Shown one piece after another: positions 44,023-55,096 of a stretch of 64,000 nt of DNA (its first letter is position 1; every line of letters starts with the position of its first letter). The stretch spans positions 92,936 to 156,935 of the forward strand of contig NZ_WHNP01000017.1 in the NCBI RefSeq assembly GCF_009362735.1, read 5' to 3'. A program made the translations under genes and the position numbers. The notes under the pieces were generated by a model that saw nothing but the letters and a program-made list of their open reading frames with translations, was not told the DNA's origin and did no database searches. The stretch is from Paraburkholderia franconis. GTDB taxonomy: Bacteria > Pseudomonadota > Gammaproteobacteria > Burkholderiales > Burkholderiaceae.

Positions 44023-44024
44023 CT

Positions 44025-44999
44025 GTGACTGACGTGGCAGCGTTCTCTTTCGACAAACTGGTGATTTTCGGCGTCGGGCTGATCGGCGGGTCGCTCGCTC
44101 GTGCGCTGCGCGAACACGCCGACGTGGGCGGCGCGCGCCGCGTGATCGGCGTGGGGCGCTCGGCGGCGTCGACGCAACGCGCGCTGGAGCTGGGCGTGAT
44201 CGACGCGAGCGCAGCGCTCGCCGATGACGCCGCGCTGCGCGACGCGCTAAAGGGCGCCGATCTGGTTCTGCTCGCTGCGCCCGTTGCGCAGACGCAGCCT
44301 TTGCTCGAACGCATCGCGCCGTTTCTCGATCCTTTGACGATCATCACCGATGCCGGCAGCACGAAGTCCGACGTCGTTGCTGCGGCGCGCGCGGCGCTGG
44401 GCGAGCGCATCGGCCAGTTCGTGCCCGGACATCCGATTGCGGGCCGCGAATCGAGCGGCGTCGATGCCGCGCTGCCGGACCTGTACGTGAACCGCAACGT
44501 CGTGCTGTGCGCGTTGCCGGAGAATGCGCAGGCGTCGGTCGAACGCGTTGCCGCCATGTGGCGCGCGACGGGGGCGAGCGTGCACGCGATGTCGCCTGCG
44601 CAGCACGATCGCGTGTTCGCGTCGGTCAGCCATTTGCCGCATGTGTTGTCGTTCGCGCTCGTCGAGCAGATTCTCAATTCACCCGACGCCGCGCTGAAGT
44701 TCTCGTTCGCGGCGGGCGGATTCCGCGACTTCACCCGGATTGCCGCGTCGAGCCCGGAAATGTGGCGCGACGTGTGCGTCGCGAACCGCGCGGCGCTGCT
44801 CGACGAACTCGACGCCTACACGGCCGTGCTGGCAAGTCTGCGCGCGGCGATCGAAGCCGGCGACGGCGCGACGCTCGAAGCCGTGTTCGCGCGCTCGCGC
44901 TCGGCACGCAGCGAGTGGCGGGAGCGCGCGGCATCGTCGCAACAAGCGTCGCAGCAGCCGTCGCCCGCGCGCTCCGCAACCGACGACGCGTCGAAATAA
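44025..44999 (+). CDS. tyrA: Prephenate dehydrogenase
   Basis: The 324-residue NAD(P)-dependent enzyme converts prephenate to 4-hydroxyphenylpyruvate. It has the Rossmann motif FGVGLIGGSLARAL near the start, TDAGSTKSDVV, PGHPIAGRESSGVDAA with the catalytic His, and HDRVFASVSHLPHVLSFAL. There is no ATG; GTG at 44025 or 44034 must be used. A larger open frame that runs in from upstream is a shadow of pheA and hisC. The C-terminal 20 residues are a Ser/Gln/Ala tail. Confidence 0.93.
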   Translation: MTDVAAFSFDKLVIFGVGLIGGSLARALREHADVGGARRVIGVGRSAASTQRALELGVIDASAALADDAALRDALKGADLVLLAAPVAQTQPLLERIAPFLDPLTIITDAGSTKSDVVAAARAALGERIGQFVPGHPIAGRESSGVDAALPDLYVNRNVVLCALPENAQASVERVAAMWRATGASVHAMSPAQHDRVFASVSHLPHVLSFALVEQILNSPDAALKFSFAAGGFRDFTRIAASSPEMWRDVCVANRAALLDELDAYTAVLASLRAAIEAGDGATLEAVFARSRSARSEWRERAASSQQASQQPSPARSATDDASK

Positions 45000-45017
45000 C
45001 TGGACACTGGAATTCAC

Positions 45018-46322
45018 ATGGAACATCTCGATCTCGGACCATTTTCCCGTGCGTCCGGCACGGTCCGTCTGCCCGGCTCGAAGAGCATCTCGAACCGCGT
45101 GCTGCTGCTCGCGGCGTTGGCCGAGGGCGAGACGACGATTACGAATCTGCTCGATTCCGACGACACGCGCGTGATGCTCGACGCGCTCGAAAAGCTCGGC
45201 GTGAAGCTCAAACGCGACGGCGACACCTGCGTCGTTACGGGCACGCGCGGCGCGCTACCGGCGGCGCGCGCCGATCTGTTCCTCGGCAACGCGGGCACGG
45301 CCGTGCGACCGCTGACGGCGGCGCTCGCGGTGAACGGCGGCGATTACCGCATTCACGGCGTGCCGCGCATGCACGAGCGGCCGATCCGCGATCTGGTCGA
45401 CGGGCTGCGTCAGATCGGCGCGAAGATCGATTACGAAGAGAACGAAGGCTTTCCGCCGCTGCGCATCCGTCCGGGGCAAATCTCCGTCGACGCTCCGATC
45501 CGCGTTCGCGGCGACGTGTCGAGCCAGTTCCTGACGGCGCTGCTGATGGCGCTGCCGCTCGTCAAGACGGCAAGCGGCGAGACGGTCGTCGAAGTGGCAG
45601 GCGAACTGATTTCGAAGCCCTATATCGAGATCACGATTGCCCTGATGGCGCGCTTCGGCATCAAGGTCGAGCGGCTCGGCTGGGAGCGCTTCACGATTCC
45701 GAATGGCATGCGCTATCAATCGCCGGGCAAGATCATGGTGGAGGGCGATGCGTCGTCGGCGTCGTACTTCCTCGCGGCGGGCGCGCTGGGCGGCGGGCCG
45801 CTGCGCGTCGAAGGCGTGGGCCGCGCGAGCATCCAGGGCGACGTCGGTTTCGCGACGGCGCTGACGAAGATGGGCGCGAATGTCACGATGGGCGACGACT
45901 GGATCGAGGTGCGCGGCGTCGGCAACGACCACGGCAAGCTCGACCCGATCGACATGGACTTCAATCTGATCCCCGACGCGGCCATGACGATCGCCGTCGC
46001 CGCGCTGTTCGCCGACGGCACGTCGACGCTGCGCAATATCGCGAGTTGGCGCGTGAAGGAAACCGACCGGATCGCCGCGATGGCGACCGAATTGCGCAAG
46101 GTCGGCGCGAAGGTGCAGGAAGGCGAGGATTTTCTCGTCATCACGCCGCCCGAAAAACTGACGCCGAACGCCGCGATCGACACCTACGACGATCACCGGA
46201 TGGCGATGTGCTTCTCGCTGGTCAGCCTGGGCGGCGTGCCCGTACGGATCAACGACCCGAAGTGCGTCGGCAAGACGTTCCCCGATTATTTCGAGCGCTT
46301 CCTTGCGCTCGCTCAACCCTGA
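45018..46322 (+). CDS. aroA: 3-phosphoshikimate 1-carboxyvinyltransferase (EPSP synthase)
   Basis: The 434-residue enzyme joins shikimate 3-phosphate and PEP. Motifs: LPGSKSISNRVLLLAAL at the N-terminus, FLGNAGTAVRPLTAAL (the PEP-binding region, with Gly and Ala at the positions of glyphosate-sensitive class I enzymes), and RVKETDRIAAMATELRKVG near the C-terminus. It starts 18 nt after tyrA and supplies EPSP for chorismate, the substrate of PheA and TyrA. Confidence 0.97.
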   Translation: MEHLDLGPFSRASGTVRLPGSKSISNRVLLLAALAEGETTITNLLDSDDTRVMLDALEKLGVKLKRDGDTCVVTGTRGALPAARADLFLGNAGTAVRPLTAALAVNGGDYRIHGVPRMHERPIRDLVDGLRQIGAKIDYEENEGFPPLRIRPGQISVDAPIRVRGDVSSQFLTALLMALPLVKTASGETVVEVAGELISKPYIEITIALMARFGIKVERLGWERFTIPNGMRYQSPGKIMVEGDASSASYFLAAGALGGGPLRVEGVGRASIQGDVGFATALTKMGANVTMGDDWIEVRGVGNDHGKLDPIDMDFNLIPDAAMTIAVAALFADGTSTLRNIASWRVKETDRIAAMATELRKVGAKVQEGEDFLVITPPEKLTPNAAIDTYDDHRMAMCFSLVSLGGVPVRINDPKCVGKTFPDYFERFLALAQP

Positions 46323-46370
46323 CCCTCGCATTGACAACATCGCCGCCCGTTTCGACGGGCGACTTTCTAG

Positions 46371-47057
46371 ATGAAACCGACACGTCCCTTTCACCAGACG
46401 CCCGTCATCACGATCGACGGCCCGACCGCATCCGGCAAAGGCACGGTAGCCGCGCTGGTAGCCGCCGAACTCGGCTTCCACTTGCTGGACAGCGGGGCGC
46501 TATACCGGCTCGCGGCGCTCGCCAGCGTGCGCTACAACATCGCCGCCACCGACGCCGAGGCGCTTGCAAAACTGGTCGGCGATCTCCATATCACGTTTCG
46601 CGAGGGCATCGCGCAGCTGGACGGCGTCGACGTGTCGACGGAAATCCGCGCCGAGGAAATCGGCAACCGGGCGTCTGCGATTGCCGTCCACGCACCCGTC
46701 AGGACCGCGCTGGTGGCCCGTCAACGGGCTTTTCGCAAGCAGCCCGGCCTGGTCGCCGACGGTCGCGACATGGGCACTGTGATCTTTCCTGACGCCCTGC
46801 TGAAGGTGTTTTTGACGGCGAGCGTCGAGGCGCGCGCGGCCCGTCGGCATAAGCAATTGATCCAAAAAGGTTTTTCTGCTAATATGGATGACTTGCTTCG
46901 GGATTTGCGTGAACGCGACGAGCGCGATAGCAAGCGCGAAGCCGCGCCGCTCAAGCCCGCAGCAGATGCACAGCTGCTCGATACCTCGGCACTGTCGATC
47001 GACCAGGCGGTCGAACAGGTGGTGCAATGGTACCGGGCGCTGGCTCCGCAGAACTGA
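46371..47057 (+). CDS. cmk: Cytidylate kinase
   Basis: The 228-residue kinase phosphorylates CMP and dCMP. It has the P-loop GPTASGKGTVAAL (about residues 17-29), LDSGALYRLAAL, DGRDMGTVIFPDA and the lid/Arg region ARAARRHKQL. Place between aroA and rpsA is the classic proteobacterial order. Confidence 0.96.
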   Translation: MKPTRPFHQTPVITIDGPTASGKGTVAALVAAELGFHLLDSGALYRLAALASVRYNIAATDAEALAKLVGDLHITFREGIAQLDGVDVSTEIRAEEIGNRASAIAVHAPVRTALVARQRAFRKQPGLVADGRDMGTVIFPDALLKVFLTASVEARAARRHKQLIQKGFSANMDDLLRDLRERDERDSKREAAPLKPAADAQLLDTSALSIDQAVEQVVQWYRALAPQN

Positions 47058-47236
47058 AAGCGGAAGCTCGCATCGAAGTTGTTTTTGTTGTCGTGTAGGT
47101 GCTTCACCGCTGAGTGTGAACGAAGCGCGAAGCGATTGTTTAACCCTTAACCCCGTATGGCTTTCGCTCCTCTGCCGTAGTGCTGAACCATGGTGGTTCA
47201 CCTGACGCTGCGAAAACCATGCAAATTCAGATTTTT

Positions 47237-48949
47237 ATGTCCGACCTGCAAACCTCTACCCCGAATACCGAATCTTTTGCGGCTCTGTTCGAAGAGTCGC
47301 TGACCAAGCAGGACATGCGCGCTGGCGAAGTCATCTCCGCCGAAGTCGTGCGCGTCGACCACAACTTCGTGGTTGTGAACGCTGGTCTCAAGTCCGAAGC
47401 CTACATCCCGCTCGAAGAGTTCCTGAATGACGCGGGCGAGGTAGAAGTGCAGGCGGGCGACTTCGTTTCCGTCGCGATCGACGCGCTGGAAAACGGCTAT
47501 GGCGACACGATCCTGTCGCGCGACAAGGCGAAGCGTCTGGCTTCGTGGCTGTCGCTGGAAAAGGCCCTCGACAACAACGAGCTCGTGACGGGCACGATCA
47601 CGGGCAAGGTCAAGGGCGGTATGACCGTCATGGTCAACGGCATCCGCGCGTTCCTGCCGGGCTCGCTGGTCGACACGCGCCCTGTCAAGGATACGACGCC
47701 GTACGAAGGCAAGACGCTGGAATTCCGCGTCATCAAGCTGGACCGCAAGCGCAACAACGTCGTGCTGTCGCGCCGCGCCGTCATCGAGGCGACGCAAGGC
47801 GAAGAGCGCGCAAAGCTGCTCGAGACGCTGAAGGAAGGCGCGATCGTCGAAGGCGTGGTCAAGAACATCACCGATTACGGCGCGTTCGTGGACCTCGGTG
47901 GTATCGACGGCCTGCTGCACATCACGGACATCGCATGGCGCCGCGTTCGTCACCCGAGCGAAGTGCTGTCGGTTGGCCAGGAAGTCACCGCGAAGATCCT
48001 CAAGTTCGACCAGGAAAAGAACCGCGTTTCGCTCGGCATCAAGCAATTGGGCGACGATCCGTGGGAAGGCATCTCGCGCCGCTACCCGTCGGGCACGCGT
48101 CTATTCGGCAAGGTCACGAACATCACCGACTACGGTGCGTTCGTTGAAGTCGAATCGGGCATCGAAGGCCTCGTCCACGTGTCGGAAATGGACTGGACCA
48201 ACAAGAACGTTGCGCCGTCGAAGGTTGTCCAGCTGGGCGACGAAGTCGAAGTCATGGTTCTCGAAATCGACGAAGACCGCCGCCGTATCAGCCTCGGCAT
48301 GAAGCAGTGCAAGCCGAATCCGTGGGATGACTTCAGCCGCAACTTCAAGAAGGGCGACAAGATCCAGGGCGCCATCAAGTCGATCACCGACTTCGGCGTG
48401 TTCATCGGTCTGCCTGGCGGCATCGACGGTCTGGTTCACCTGTCGGACCTGTCGTGGAGCGAAACGGGCGAAGAAGCTGTTCGCAAGTACAAGAAGGGCG
48501 ACGAAGTGGAAGCCATCGTTCTCGGCATCGACGTCGAGAAGGAACGTATTTCGCTGGGCATCAAGCAGCTCGAAGGCGACCCGTTCAGCAACTTCGTTGC
48601 AATGAACGACAAGGGTTCGATCGTCGACGGCACGGTCAAGTCAATTGACGCGAAGGGTGCTGTGGTTCAGCTGACGGCTGACGTCGAAGGCTACCTGCGT
48701 GCTTCGGAAATCGCGCAAGACCGCGTGGAAGACGCTCGCAACGTGCTGAAGGAAGGCGACAAGGTCAATGCGATGATCATCAACATCGACCGCAAGTCGC
48801 GCGGCATCAACCTGTCGATCAAGGCGAAGGACTCGGCTGAGCAGCAGGAAGCGATGCGGGGCCTGCAGGCTGACAGCAGCTCGGCAGCAAGCGGCACGAC
48901 GAACCTCGGCGCGCTGCTGAAGGCCAAGCTCGACGGCCAGAACCAGTAA
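47237..48949 (+). CDS. rpsA: 30S ribosomal protein S1
   Basis: The 570-residue protein has six S1 RNA-binding domains; domains 3-6 show the repeated pattern ITDYGAFVDLGGIDGLLHITD, ITDYGAFVEVESGIEGLVHVSE and ITDFGVFIGLPGGIDGLVHLSD. It brings mRNA to the ribosome. ATG at 47237 (MSDLQTSTPN) was chosen; it is inside a longer frame starting at 47180. The 179-nt leader after cmk may hold its own promoter and the autoregulatory fold known for rpsA in enterobacteria. Confidence 0.97.
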   Translation: MSDLQTSTPNTESFAALFEESLTKQDMRAGEVISAEVVRVDHNFVVVNAGLKSEAYIPLEEFLNDAGEVEVQAGDFVSVAIDALENGYGDTILSRDKAKRLASWLSLEKALDNNELVTGTITGKVKGGMTVMVNGIRAFLPGSLVDTRPVKDTTPYEGKTLEFRVIKLDRKRNNVVLSRRAVIEATQGEERAKLLETLKEGAIVEGVVKNITDYGAFVDLGGIDGLLHITDIAWRRVRHPSEVLSVGQEVTAKILKFDQEKNRVSLGIKQLGDDPWEGISRRYPSGTRLFGKVTNITDYGAFVEVESGIEGLVHVSEMDWTNKNVAPSKVVQLGDEVEVMVLEIDEDRRRISLGMKQCKPNPWDDFSRNFKKGDKIQGAIKSITDFGVFIGLPGGIDGLVHLSDLSWSETGEEAVRKYKKGDEVEAIVLGIDVEKERISLGIKQLEGDPFSNFVAMNDKGSIVDGTVKSIDAKGAVVQLTADVEGYLRASEIAQDRVEDARNVLKEGDKVNAMIINIDRKSRGINLSIKAKDSAEQQEAMRGLQADSSSAASGTTNLGALLKAKLDGQNQ

Positions 48950-48971
48950 GCCTTAAGGGGTCTGCTGCAGT

Positions 48972-49295
48972 ATGACCAAATCGGAATTGGTCGCCCAGCT
49001 GGCTACGCGATTTCCGCAGCTTGTTCTCAAGGATGCGGATTTCGCGGTGAAGACGATGCTCGATGCGATGTCGGACGCTCTGGCCAACGGCCATCGCATC
49101 GAAATTCGCGGCTTCGGCAGCTTCGGCCTCAACCGTCGTCCATCCCGCGTCGGGCGCAACCCGAAGTCGGGCGAAAAAGTGTTGGTGCCCGAGAAGCACG
49201 TGCCGCACTTCAAGCCTGGCAAAGAGTTGCGTGAGCGCGTCGATCGTCGCGCGGGCGAGCCTCTGAAAGACGAAGCGCCGGACGACGATCTTTGA
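48972..49295 (+). CDS. ihfB: Integration host factor beta subunit
   Basis: The 107-residue DNA-bending protein starts MTKSELVAQLATRFPQL and has the DNA-arm motif GSFGLNRRPSRVGRNPKSGE, with PHFKPGKELRERV at the end. Pairs with IhfA. It starts 22 nt after rpsA, an arrangement conserved in proteobacteria, and is followed by a terminator. Confidence 0.97.
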   Translation: MTKSELVAQLATRFPQLVLKDADFAVKTMLDAMSDALANGHRIEIRGFGSFGLNRRPSRVGRNPKSGEKVLVPEKHVPHFKPGKELRERVDRRAGEPLKDEAPDDDL

Positions 49296-49596
49296 GCCGG
49301 CTCCATGCAAGTATGCAGTTCGGGTTGAAGTTCGCCGGTGGCCACACCCGTCGGCATTGACCAGAAAAAGCGCCTTTGGGCGCTTTTTTTTCGCCCGTCG
49401 ATTCTGACGGGCACCGGGTCTGGAACGTGCGTCGTATCCATTCCCTAAACGACAGCGAGGCATCACGATCCGCACGCCTGTGCCAGTCGTCATGGCGTTC
49501 ATTTACAATACGGGTCACTTCGGCGCGGGCATCTACCGTGGCGCGACGCGTCATCTGGCCGGCGTCCTCCCGCAACTGCCGTCAAGAGATCACTAC
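49296..49596. other. Intergenic region ihfB-lapA
   Basis: It holds the ihfB terminator (49365-49391). A TACAAT (around 49503-49508) may be a -10 for lapA. I see no gene. Confidence 0.55.
49365..49391 (+). terminator. Intrinsic terminator after ihfB
   Basis: AAAAAGCGCC (49365-49374) pairs with GGCGCTTTTT across a TTTG loop, followed by more T. It ends the long serC-ihfB run. Confidence 0.92.
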
Positions 49597-49890
49597 ATGA
49601 AATTTATCGTCTGGCTGATTCGCGTGCTGGTGTTCGTGCTGCTGCTGGTGCTTGCACTGTCCAATACGCAGAGCGCTACGCTGAATTTCCTCGCCGGATA
49701 TTCGTGGCAGGCGCCTTTGATCCTGATCGGACTGGCGTTCTTCGTGGTGGGCCTGCTGGCCGGGCTGGTGTCGTCATTGCCGGCGATGTTCCGCTTGCGG
49801 ATGGAAAACGGCCGCCTCAAGCGTGAACTGCGCGTGGCGCGCGAAACGCCCGTTGCCGTCGAAGAACCGCCGATGCCGCCGCTCATCTAG
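49597..49890 (+). CDS. lapA: Lipopolysaccharide assembly protein A domain protein
   Basis: The 97-residue inner-membrane protein has two hydrophobic helices (about 5-23 and 38-62), LALSNTQSATLNFLAGYSW between them and a short charged coiled tail. It matches LapA (YciS), which works with LapB in LPS assembly and LpxC turnover. It lies 53 nt before lapB. ATG at 49597 was preferred to an upstream in-frame ATG, since it begins the membrane helix. Confidence 0.9.
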   Translation: MKFIVWLIRVLVFVLLLVLALSNTQSATLNFLAGYSWQAPLILIGLAFFVVGLLAGLVSSLPAMFRLRMENGRLKRELRVARETPVAVEEPPMPPLI

Positions 49891-49943
49891 CCCTTACACG
49901 CCGCGTGCACCGCGCGGCCTCTTTCGCACTCCCGCACATTCGC

Positions 49944-51119
49944 ATGGATCTAGACCTCTGGTGGCTGCTCGTCATACCCGTCGCGTTCGCGTTCGGTTGG
50001 GTGGCCGCGCGTTATGACCTCAAGGCGTTGCTTTCCGAAAGCGCCAATTTGCCGCGTTCCTATTTTCGCGGACTCAACTTTCTGTTGAACGAACAGCCGG
50101 ACCAGGCGATCGACGCGTTCATCGAAGTCGTCAAGCTCGACCCGGAAACGATCGAATTGCACTTCGCGCTGGGCAATCTGTTCCGCCGCCGCGGCGAAAC
50201 CGACCGCGCGATCCGCGTGCATCAGAACCTGTTGAACCGGGCCGATTTGCCCGTCACCGAGCGCGATCATGCGTTGTACGAACTGGGCCAGGACTTCCTG
50301 AAGGCCGGTTTGCTGGATCGCGCGGAAGAGACGTTCAAGGCGCTGCAGTCGGGCGACTATGCGCTAGGCGCGCAACGTGCGCTGTTGACCATCTATCAGA
50401 TCGAGAAGGACTGGAACAAGTCGATCGACACGGCGCGCCGGCTCGAATCGATGGGCGCCGAGTCGCTCGACAAGGAAATCGGCCATTTCCGCTGCGAGCT
50501 CGCGCAGGAAGCGCTGCAGCAGAAGAAGCCCGACGAAGCGCGGCGTCAACTGGATCTCGCGTTGAAGGCGCATCCGCAGAACGTGCGCGCGACGATCCTG
50601 TTCGGCGACGTTGACGCCGCCGCCGGTCATCACGACAAGGCGATCGTCCAGTGGCGGCGCGTCGAGGAGCAGAATTCCGCGTATCTGCCGCTCGTCGCCG
50701 AAAAGGTGATGAAGGCCTACGAAGCGCTCGGACGGCAGGAAGAGGGCGCCGATCTGCTGACGACGTGGGTCGACGGCTATCCGTCGAACGATCTGCTCGA
50801 CGTCGCGTACCAATACGTATCGGCGTTGCGGGGCCCCGAGGCCGCGCATGCGCTCGCGCGCACGCAGATGCAGAAGTCGCCGAATCTGGCGGGCATGACG
50901 CGCCTGCTCGAAGCGCAACAGGCGGTGGCCGAAGAGCCGCGCCGCAGCGAACTGGAACTGATGCGCACGCTGATCCGTCAGCGGACCAAGAATCTGCCAC
51001 GGTACACGTGCCAGAATTGCGGCTTCCGGGCGCGGCTGTTCTATTGGCAGTGTCCGGGCTGCAGCGGTTGGGAAACCTATGCGCCGCGCCGCGTCGAGCC
51101 GATCACGGCGTCGAGCTGA
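49944..51119 (+). CDS. lapB: Lipopolysaccharide assembly protein B
   Basis: The 391-residue protein has one N-terminal membrane helix (about 4-20, LWWLLVIPVAFAFGW), a series of TPR repeats (FIEVVKLDPETIELHFALGNLF and others), and a C-terminal rubredoxin-like metal site C-x2-C...C-x2-C (YTCQNCGF, WQCPGCSGW). LapB (YciM) helps FtsH degrade LpxC and so controls LPS amount. ATG at 49944 (MDLDLWWLL) begins the membrane anchor. Confidence 0.94.
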   Translation: MDLDLWWLLVIPVAFAFGWVAARYDLKALLSESANLPRSYFRGLNFLLNEQPDQAIDAFIEVVKLDPETIELHFALGNLFRRRGETDRAIRVHQNLLNRADLPVTERDHALYELGQDFLKAGLLDRAEETFKALQSGDYALGAQRALLTIYQIEKDWNKSIDTARRLESMGAESLDKEIGHFRCELAQEALQQKKPDEARRQLDLALKAHPQNVRATILFGDVDAAAGHHDKAIVQWRRVEEQNSAYLPLVAEKVMKAYEALGRQEEGADLLTTWVDGYPSNDLLDVAYQYVSALRGPEAAHALARTQMQKSPNLAGMTRLLEAQQAVAEEPRRSELELMRTLIRQRTKNLPRYTCQNCGFRARLFYWQCPGCSGWETYAPRRVEPITASS

Positions 51120-51211
51120 CACGCGCCGCGAGCGCGTGAGCGCGGATAGCGGAGCCATCGCGCAGCACTGAAGTTTCGAACTTTGAACCGGCATCACCTA
51201 CCGGAAAGCGT

Positions 51212-52624
<1,413 letters not shown>

Positions 52625-53658
52625 AGGCGCGGCGCTCGCACCCGAGGTGGGCATCGTCGCGCGTGAGCGCCTCGCGGCGGCGCGCGTGCTGGTTGTCGGC
52701 GATGTGATGCTGGACCGTTACTGGTTCGGCGACGTCAATCGCATTTCGCCGGAAGCGCCCGTTCCCGTGGTGCTCGTGCAGAAGCAGGAAGACCGTCTGG
52801 GCGGTGCCGCGAACGTCGCGCGCAACGCTGCGGCGCTCGGCGCGCAGGCTGGCCTGCTGTGCGTCGTCGGCCATGACGAGCCGGGCGAGCGCGTCGTGCA
52901 ACTGCTCGGCGATAGCGGCGTCGCACCGCATCTGGAGCGCGACCCCGAGCTGCCGACGACGATCAAGCTGCGCGTGCTGTCGCGTCAGCAGCAGCTTCTG
53001 CGCGTCGACTTCGAAAGGGCGCCGGCGCACGAAGCGCTGCTTGCGGGCCTTGCGCGCTACGACGCGCTGCTGCCGACGCACGACGTGATCCTGATGTCGG
53101 ACTACGCGAAGGGTGGCCTCACGCACGTCACGAAGATGATCGAGAAGGCGCGCGCGGCCGGCAAGCCGGTGCTGGTCGATCCGAAGGGCGACGACTGGGA
53201 GCGCTATCGTGGTGCGACGCTGATCACACCGAACCGCGCGGAGCTGCGCGAGGTGGTCGGGCAGTGGAAGTCGGAAGCCGATCTGCTCGCGCGCGTGACG
53301 AAGCTGCGCGCCGAACTCGACCTGAACGCGCTGCTGCTCACGCGCTCCGAAGAAGGCATGACGCTCTTCTCCGACGAAGGCATTCTGCACGCATCGGCTG
53401 TAGCCCGCGAAGTGTATGATGTGTCGGGCGCGGGCGATACCGTGATCGCGACGCTCGCGGTGATGATCGGCGCAGGCCTGCCGCTCGACGAAGCCGTCAC
53501 GCTCGCGAATCGCGCGGCGGGCATCGTGGTCGCCAAGCTCGGCACGGCCACCGTCGACTACGACGAACTCTTTCATTGACGTCGCCGCGCGCCGGCTCAC
53601 GCGGCGCGGCGCGCGGTTGATCTCCGCATCCGTTGACTCTCATCTCATCAGGACGACC

Positions 53659-54651
53659 ATGACCCTCATCGTCACCGGCGCGGCTGGATTTGTCGGCAGC
53701 AATATCGTCAAGGCGCTCAACGAACGCGGCGAAGACAGCATCATCGCCGTCGACAACCTGACGCGCGCCGACAAGTTCAAGAATCTCGTCGACTGCGAAA
53801 TCGTCGATTACATCGACAAGACGGAATTCGTCGAGCGTTTTGCGCGCGGCGACTTCGGCAAGGTGCGCGCGATTTTCCACGAAGGCGCCTGCTCGGACAC
53901 GATGGAAACCGACGGCCGCTACATGATGGACAACAACTTCCGCTATAGCCGCGCGGTGCTCGATGCGTGTCTCGCGCAGGGCGTGCAATTTCTGTATGCG
54001 TCGTCGGCGGCGACGTATGGCGGCTCGTCGCGCTTCGTCGAGGAGCGCGAGTTCGAAGCGCCCCTCAACGTGTACGGCTATTCGAAATTCCTGTTCGACC
54101 AGGTGATCCGCCGCGTGCTGCCCACTGCGAAGAGCCAGATCGTCGGCTTCCGCTACTTCAACGTGTACGGGCCGCGCGAGGCGCACAAGGGGCGCATGGC
54201 GTCCGTCGCGTTCCACAACTTCAACCAGTTCCGCGCCGAAGGCAAAGTGAAGCTGTTCGGCGAGTACAACGGCTACGCAGCGGGCGAGCAGACGCGCGAT
54301 TTCGTTTCCGTCGAAGACGTGGCGAAGGTCAATCTGCATTTCTTCGATCACCCGGAGAAGTCGGGCATCTTCAATCTGGGCAGCGGCCGCGCGCAGCCGT
54401 TCAACGATATCGCGTCGACGGTCGTCAACACGCTGCGCGTGCTCGACGGCGAGCCGGCACTGTCGCTCGCCGAGCTGGTGCAGCGCGGGCTGATCGAGTA
54501 CATCCCGTTCCCCGATGCGCTGCGCGGCAAGTACCAGTGCTTCACGCAGGCCGATCAGACGAAGCTGCGCGAGGCGGGCTACGACGCGCCGTTCCTGACG
54601 GTGCAGGAAGGCGTCGATCGCTACGTGCGTTGGCTATTCGGCCAGGTGTAA
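53659..54651 (+). CDS. hldD: ADP-L-glycero-D-manno-heptose 6-epimerase
   Basis: The 330-residue short-chain dehydrogenase-type epimerase gives the L,D-heptose donor for LPS. It has VTGAAGFVGSNIVKAL at the N-terminus, FHEGACSDT and the YxxxK pair in NVYGYSKFLFDQ, with FRYFNVYGPRE. ATG at 53659 was chosen; a longer frame from 53617 lacks family features. It follows rfaE1 by 79 nt. Confidence 0.96.
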   Translation: MTLIVTGAAGFVGSNIVKALNERGEDSIIAVDNLTRADKFKNLVDCEIVDYIDKTEFVERFARGDFGKVRAIFHEGACSDTMETDGRYMMDNNFRYSRAVLDACLAQGVQFLYASSAATYGGSSRFVEEREFEAPLNVYGYSKFLFDQVIRRVLPTAKSQIVGFRYFNVYGPREAHKGRMASVAFHNFNQFRAEGKVKLFGEYNGYAAGEQTRDFVSVEDVAKVNLHFFDHPEKSGIFNLGSGRAQPFNDIASTVVNTLRVLDGEPALSLAELVQRGLIEYIPFPDALRGKYQCFTQADQTKLREAGYDAPFLTVQEGVDRYVRWLFGQV

Positions 54652-54727
54652 ATCGTTCGTACGCCTCTCTACACTGGAGTCTCCCGATCGGTGATCGTCA
54701 CCGGCCGGTGTTTCAGGGAGATTCCAA

Positions 54728-55096
54728 ATGTTCAAAAAAGTCATCGTCACGGCGGCCATGCTTGCCGCTTTCGGCCAGGCGTTCGCTACGGTCGACGTCA
54801 ACTCCGCTAACGAAGCCGGGCTGCGCGGCATCAAGGGCATCGGCCCCGCGAAGGCGAAAGCCATCCTCGACGAACGCGCGGCCCATGGCCCGTTCAAGGA
54901 TGCGGCGGATCTCAGCAAGCGCGTCAAGGGTTTCGGCGGCCATACCGTCGAGCGTCTGCAGGCCGAGGGCCTCGCTGTCGGCACATCGGGCGCTGGTGCG
55001 GCGACTGTCGCTGCTGCTGGCGCACAGGCTCCGGCGGCTCACGCGAAGGCCGCGCCCGCTACGAAGAATGACGCCGCCGTGGTGGTCAAGAAATAG
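54728..55096 (+). CDS. ComEA-like helix-hairpin-helix DNA-binding protein
   Basis: The 122-residue protein has a signal peptide (MFKKVIVTAAMLAAFGQAFA), then two helix-hairpin-helix motifs (VNSANEAGLRGIKGIGPAKAKAI, key GIKGIGPAKA, and RVKGFGGHTVERL) and an Ala-rich tail. It resembles periplasmic ComEA of gram-negatives, which holds incoming DNA during uptake. The tail after about residue 80 is of low complexity. Confidence 0.88.
   Translation: MFKKVIVTAAMLAAFGQAFATVDVNSANEAGLRGIKGIGPAKAKAILDERAAHGPFKDAADLSKRVKGFGGHTVERLQAEGLAVGTSGAGAATVAAAGAQAPAAHAKAAPATKNDAAVVVKK

Noticed and set aside
42078..44024. Very long frame ending in tyrA (973 codons)
   Set aside because: The first two thirds are antiframe translation of pheA and hisC with shadow composition. 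Only the part from 44025 has prephenate dehydrogenase features.
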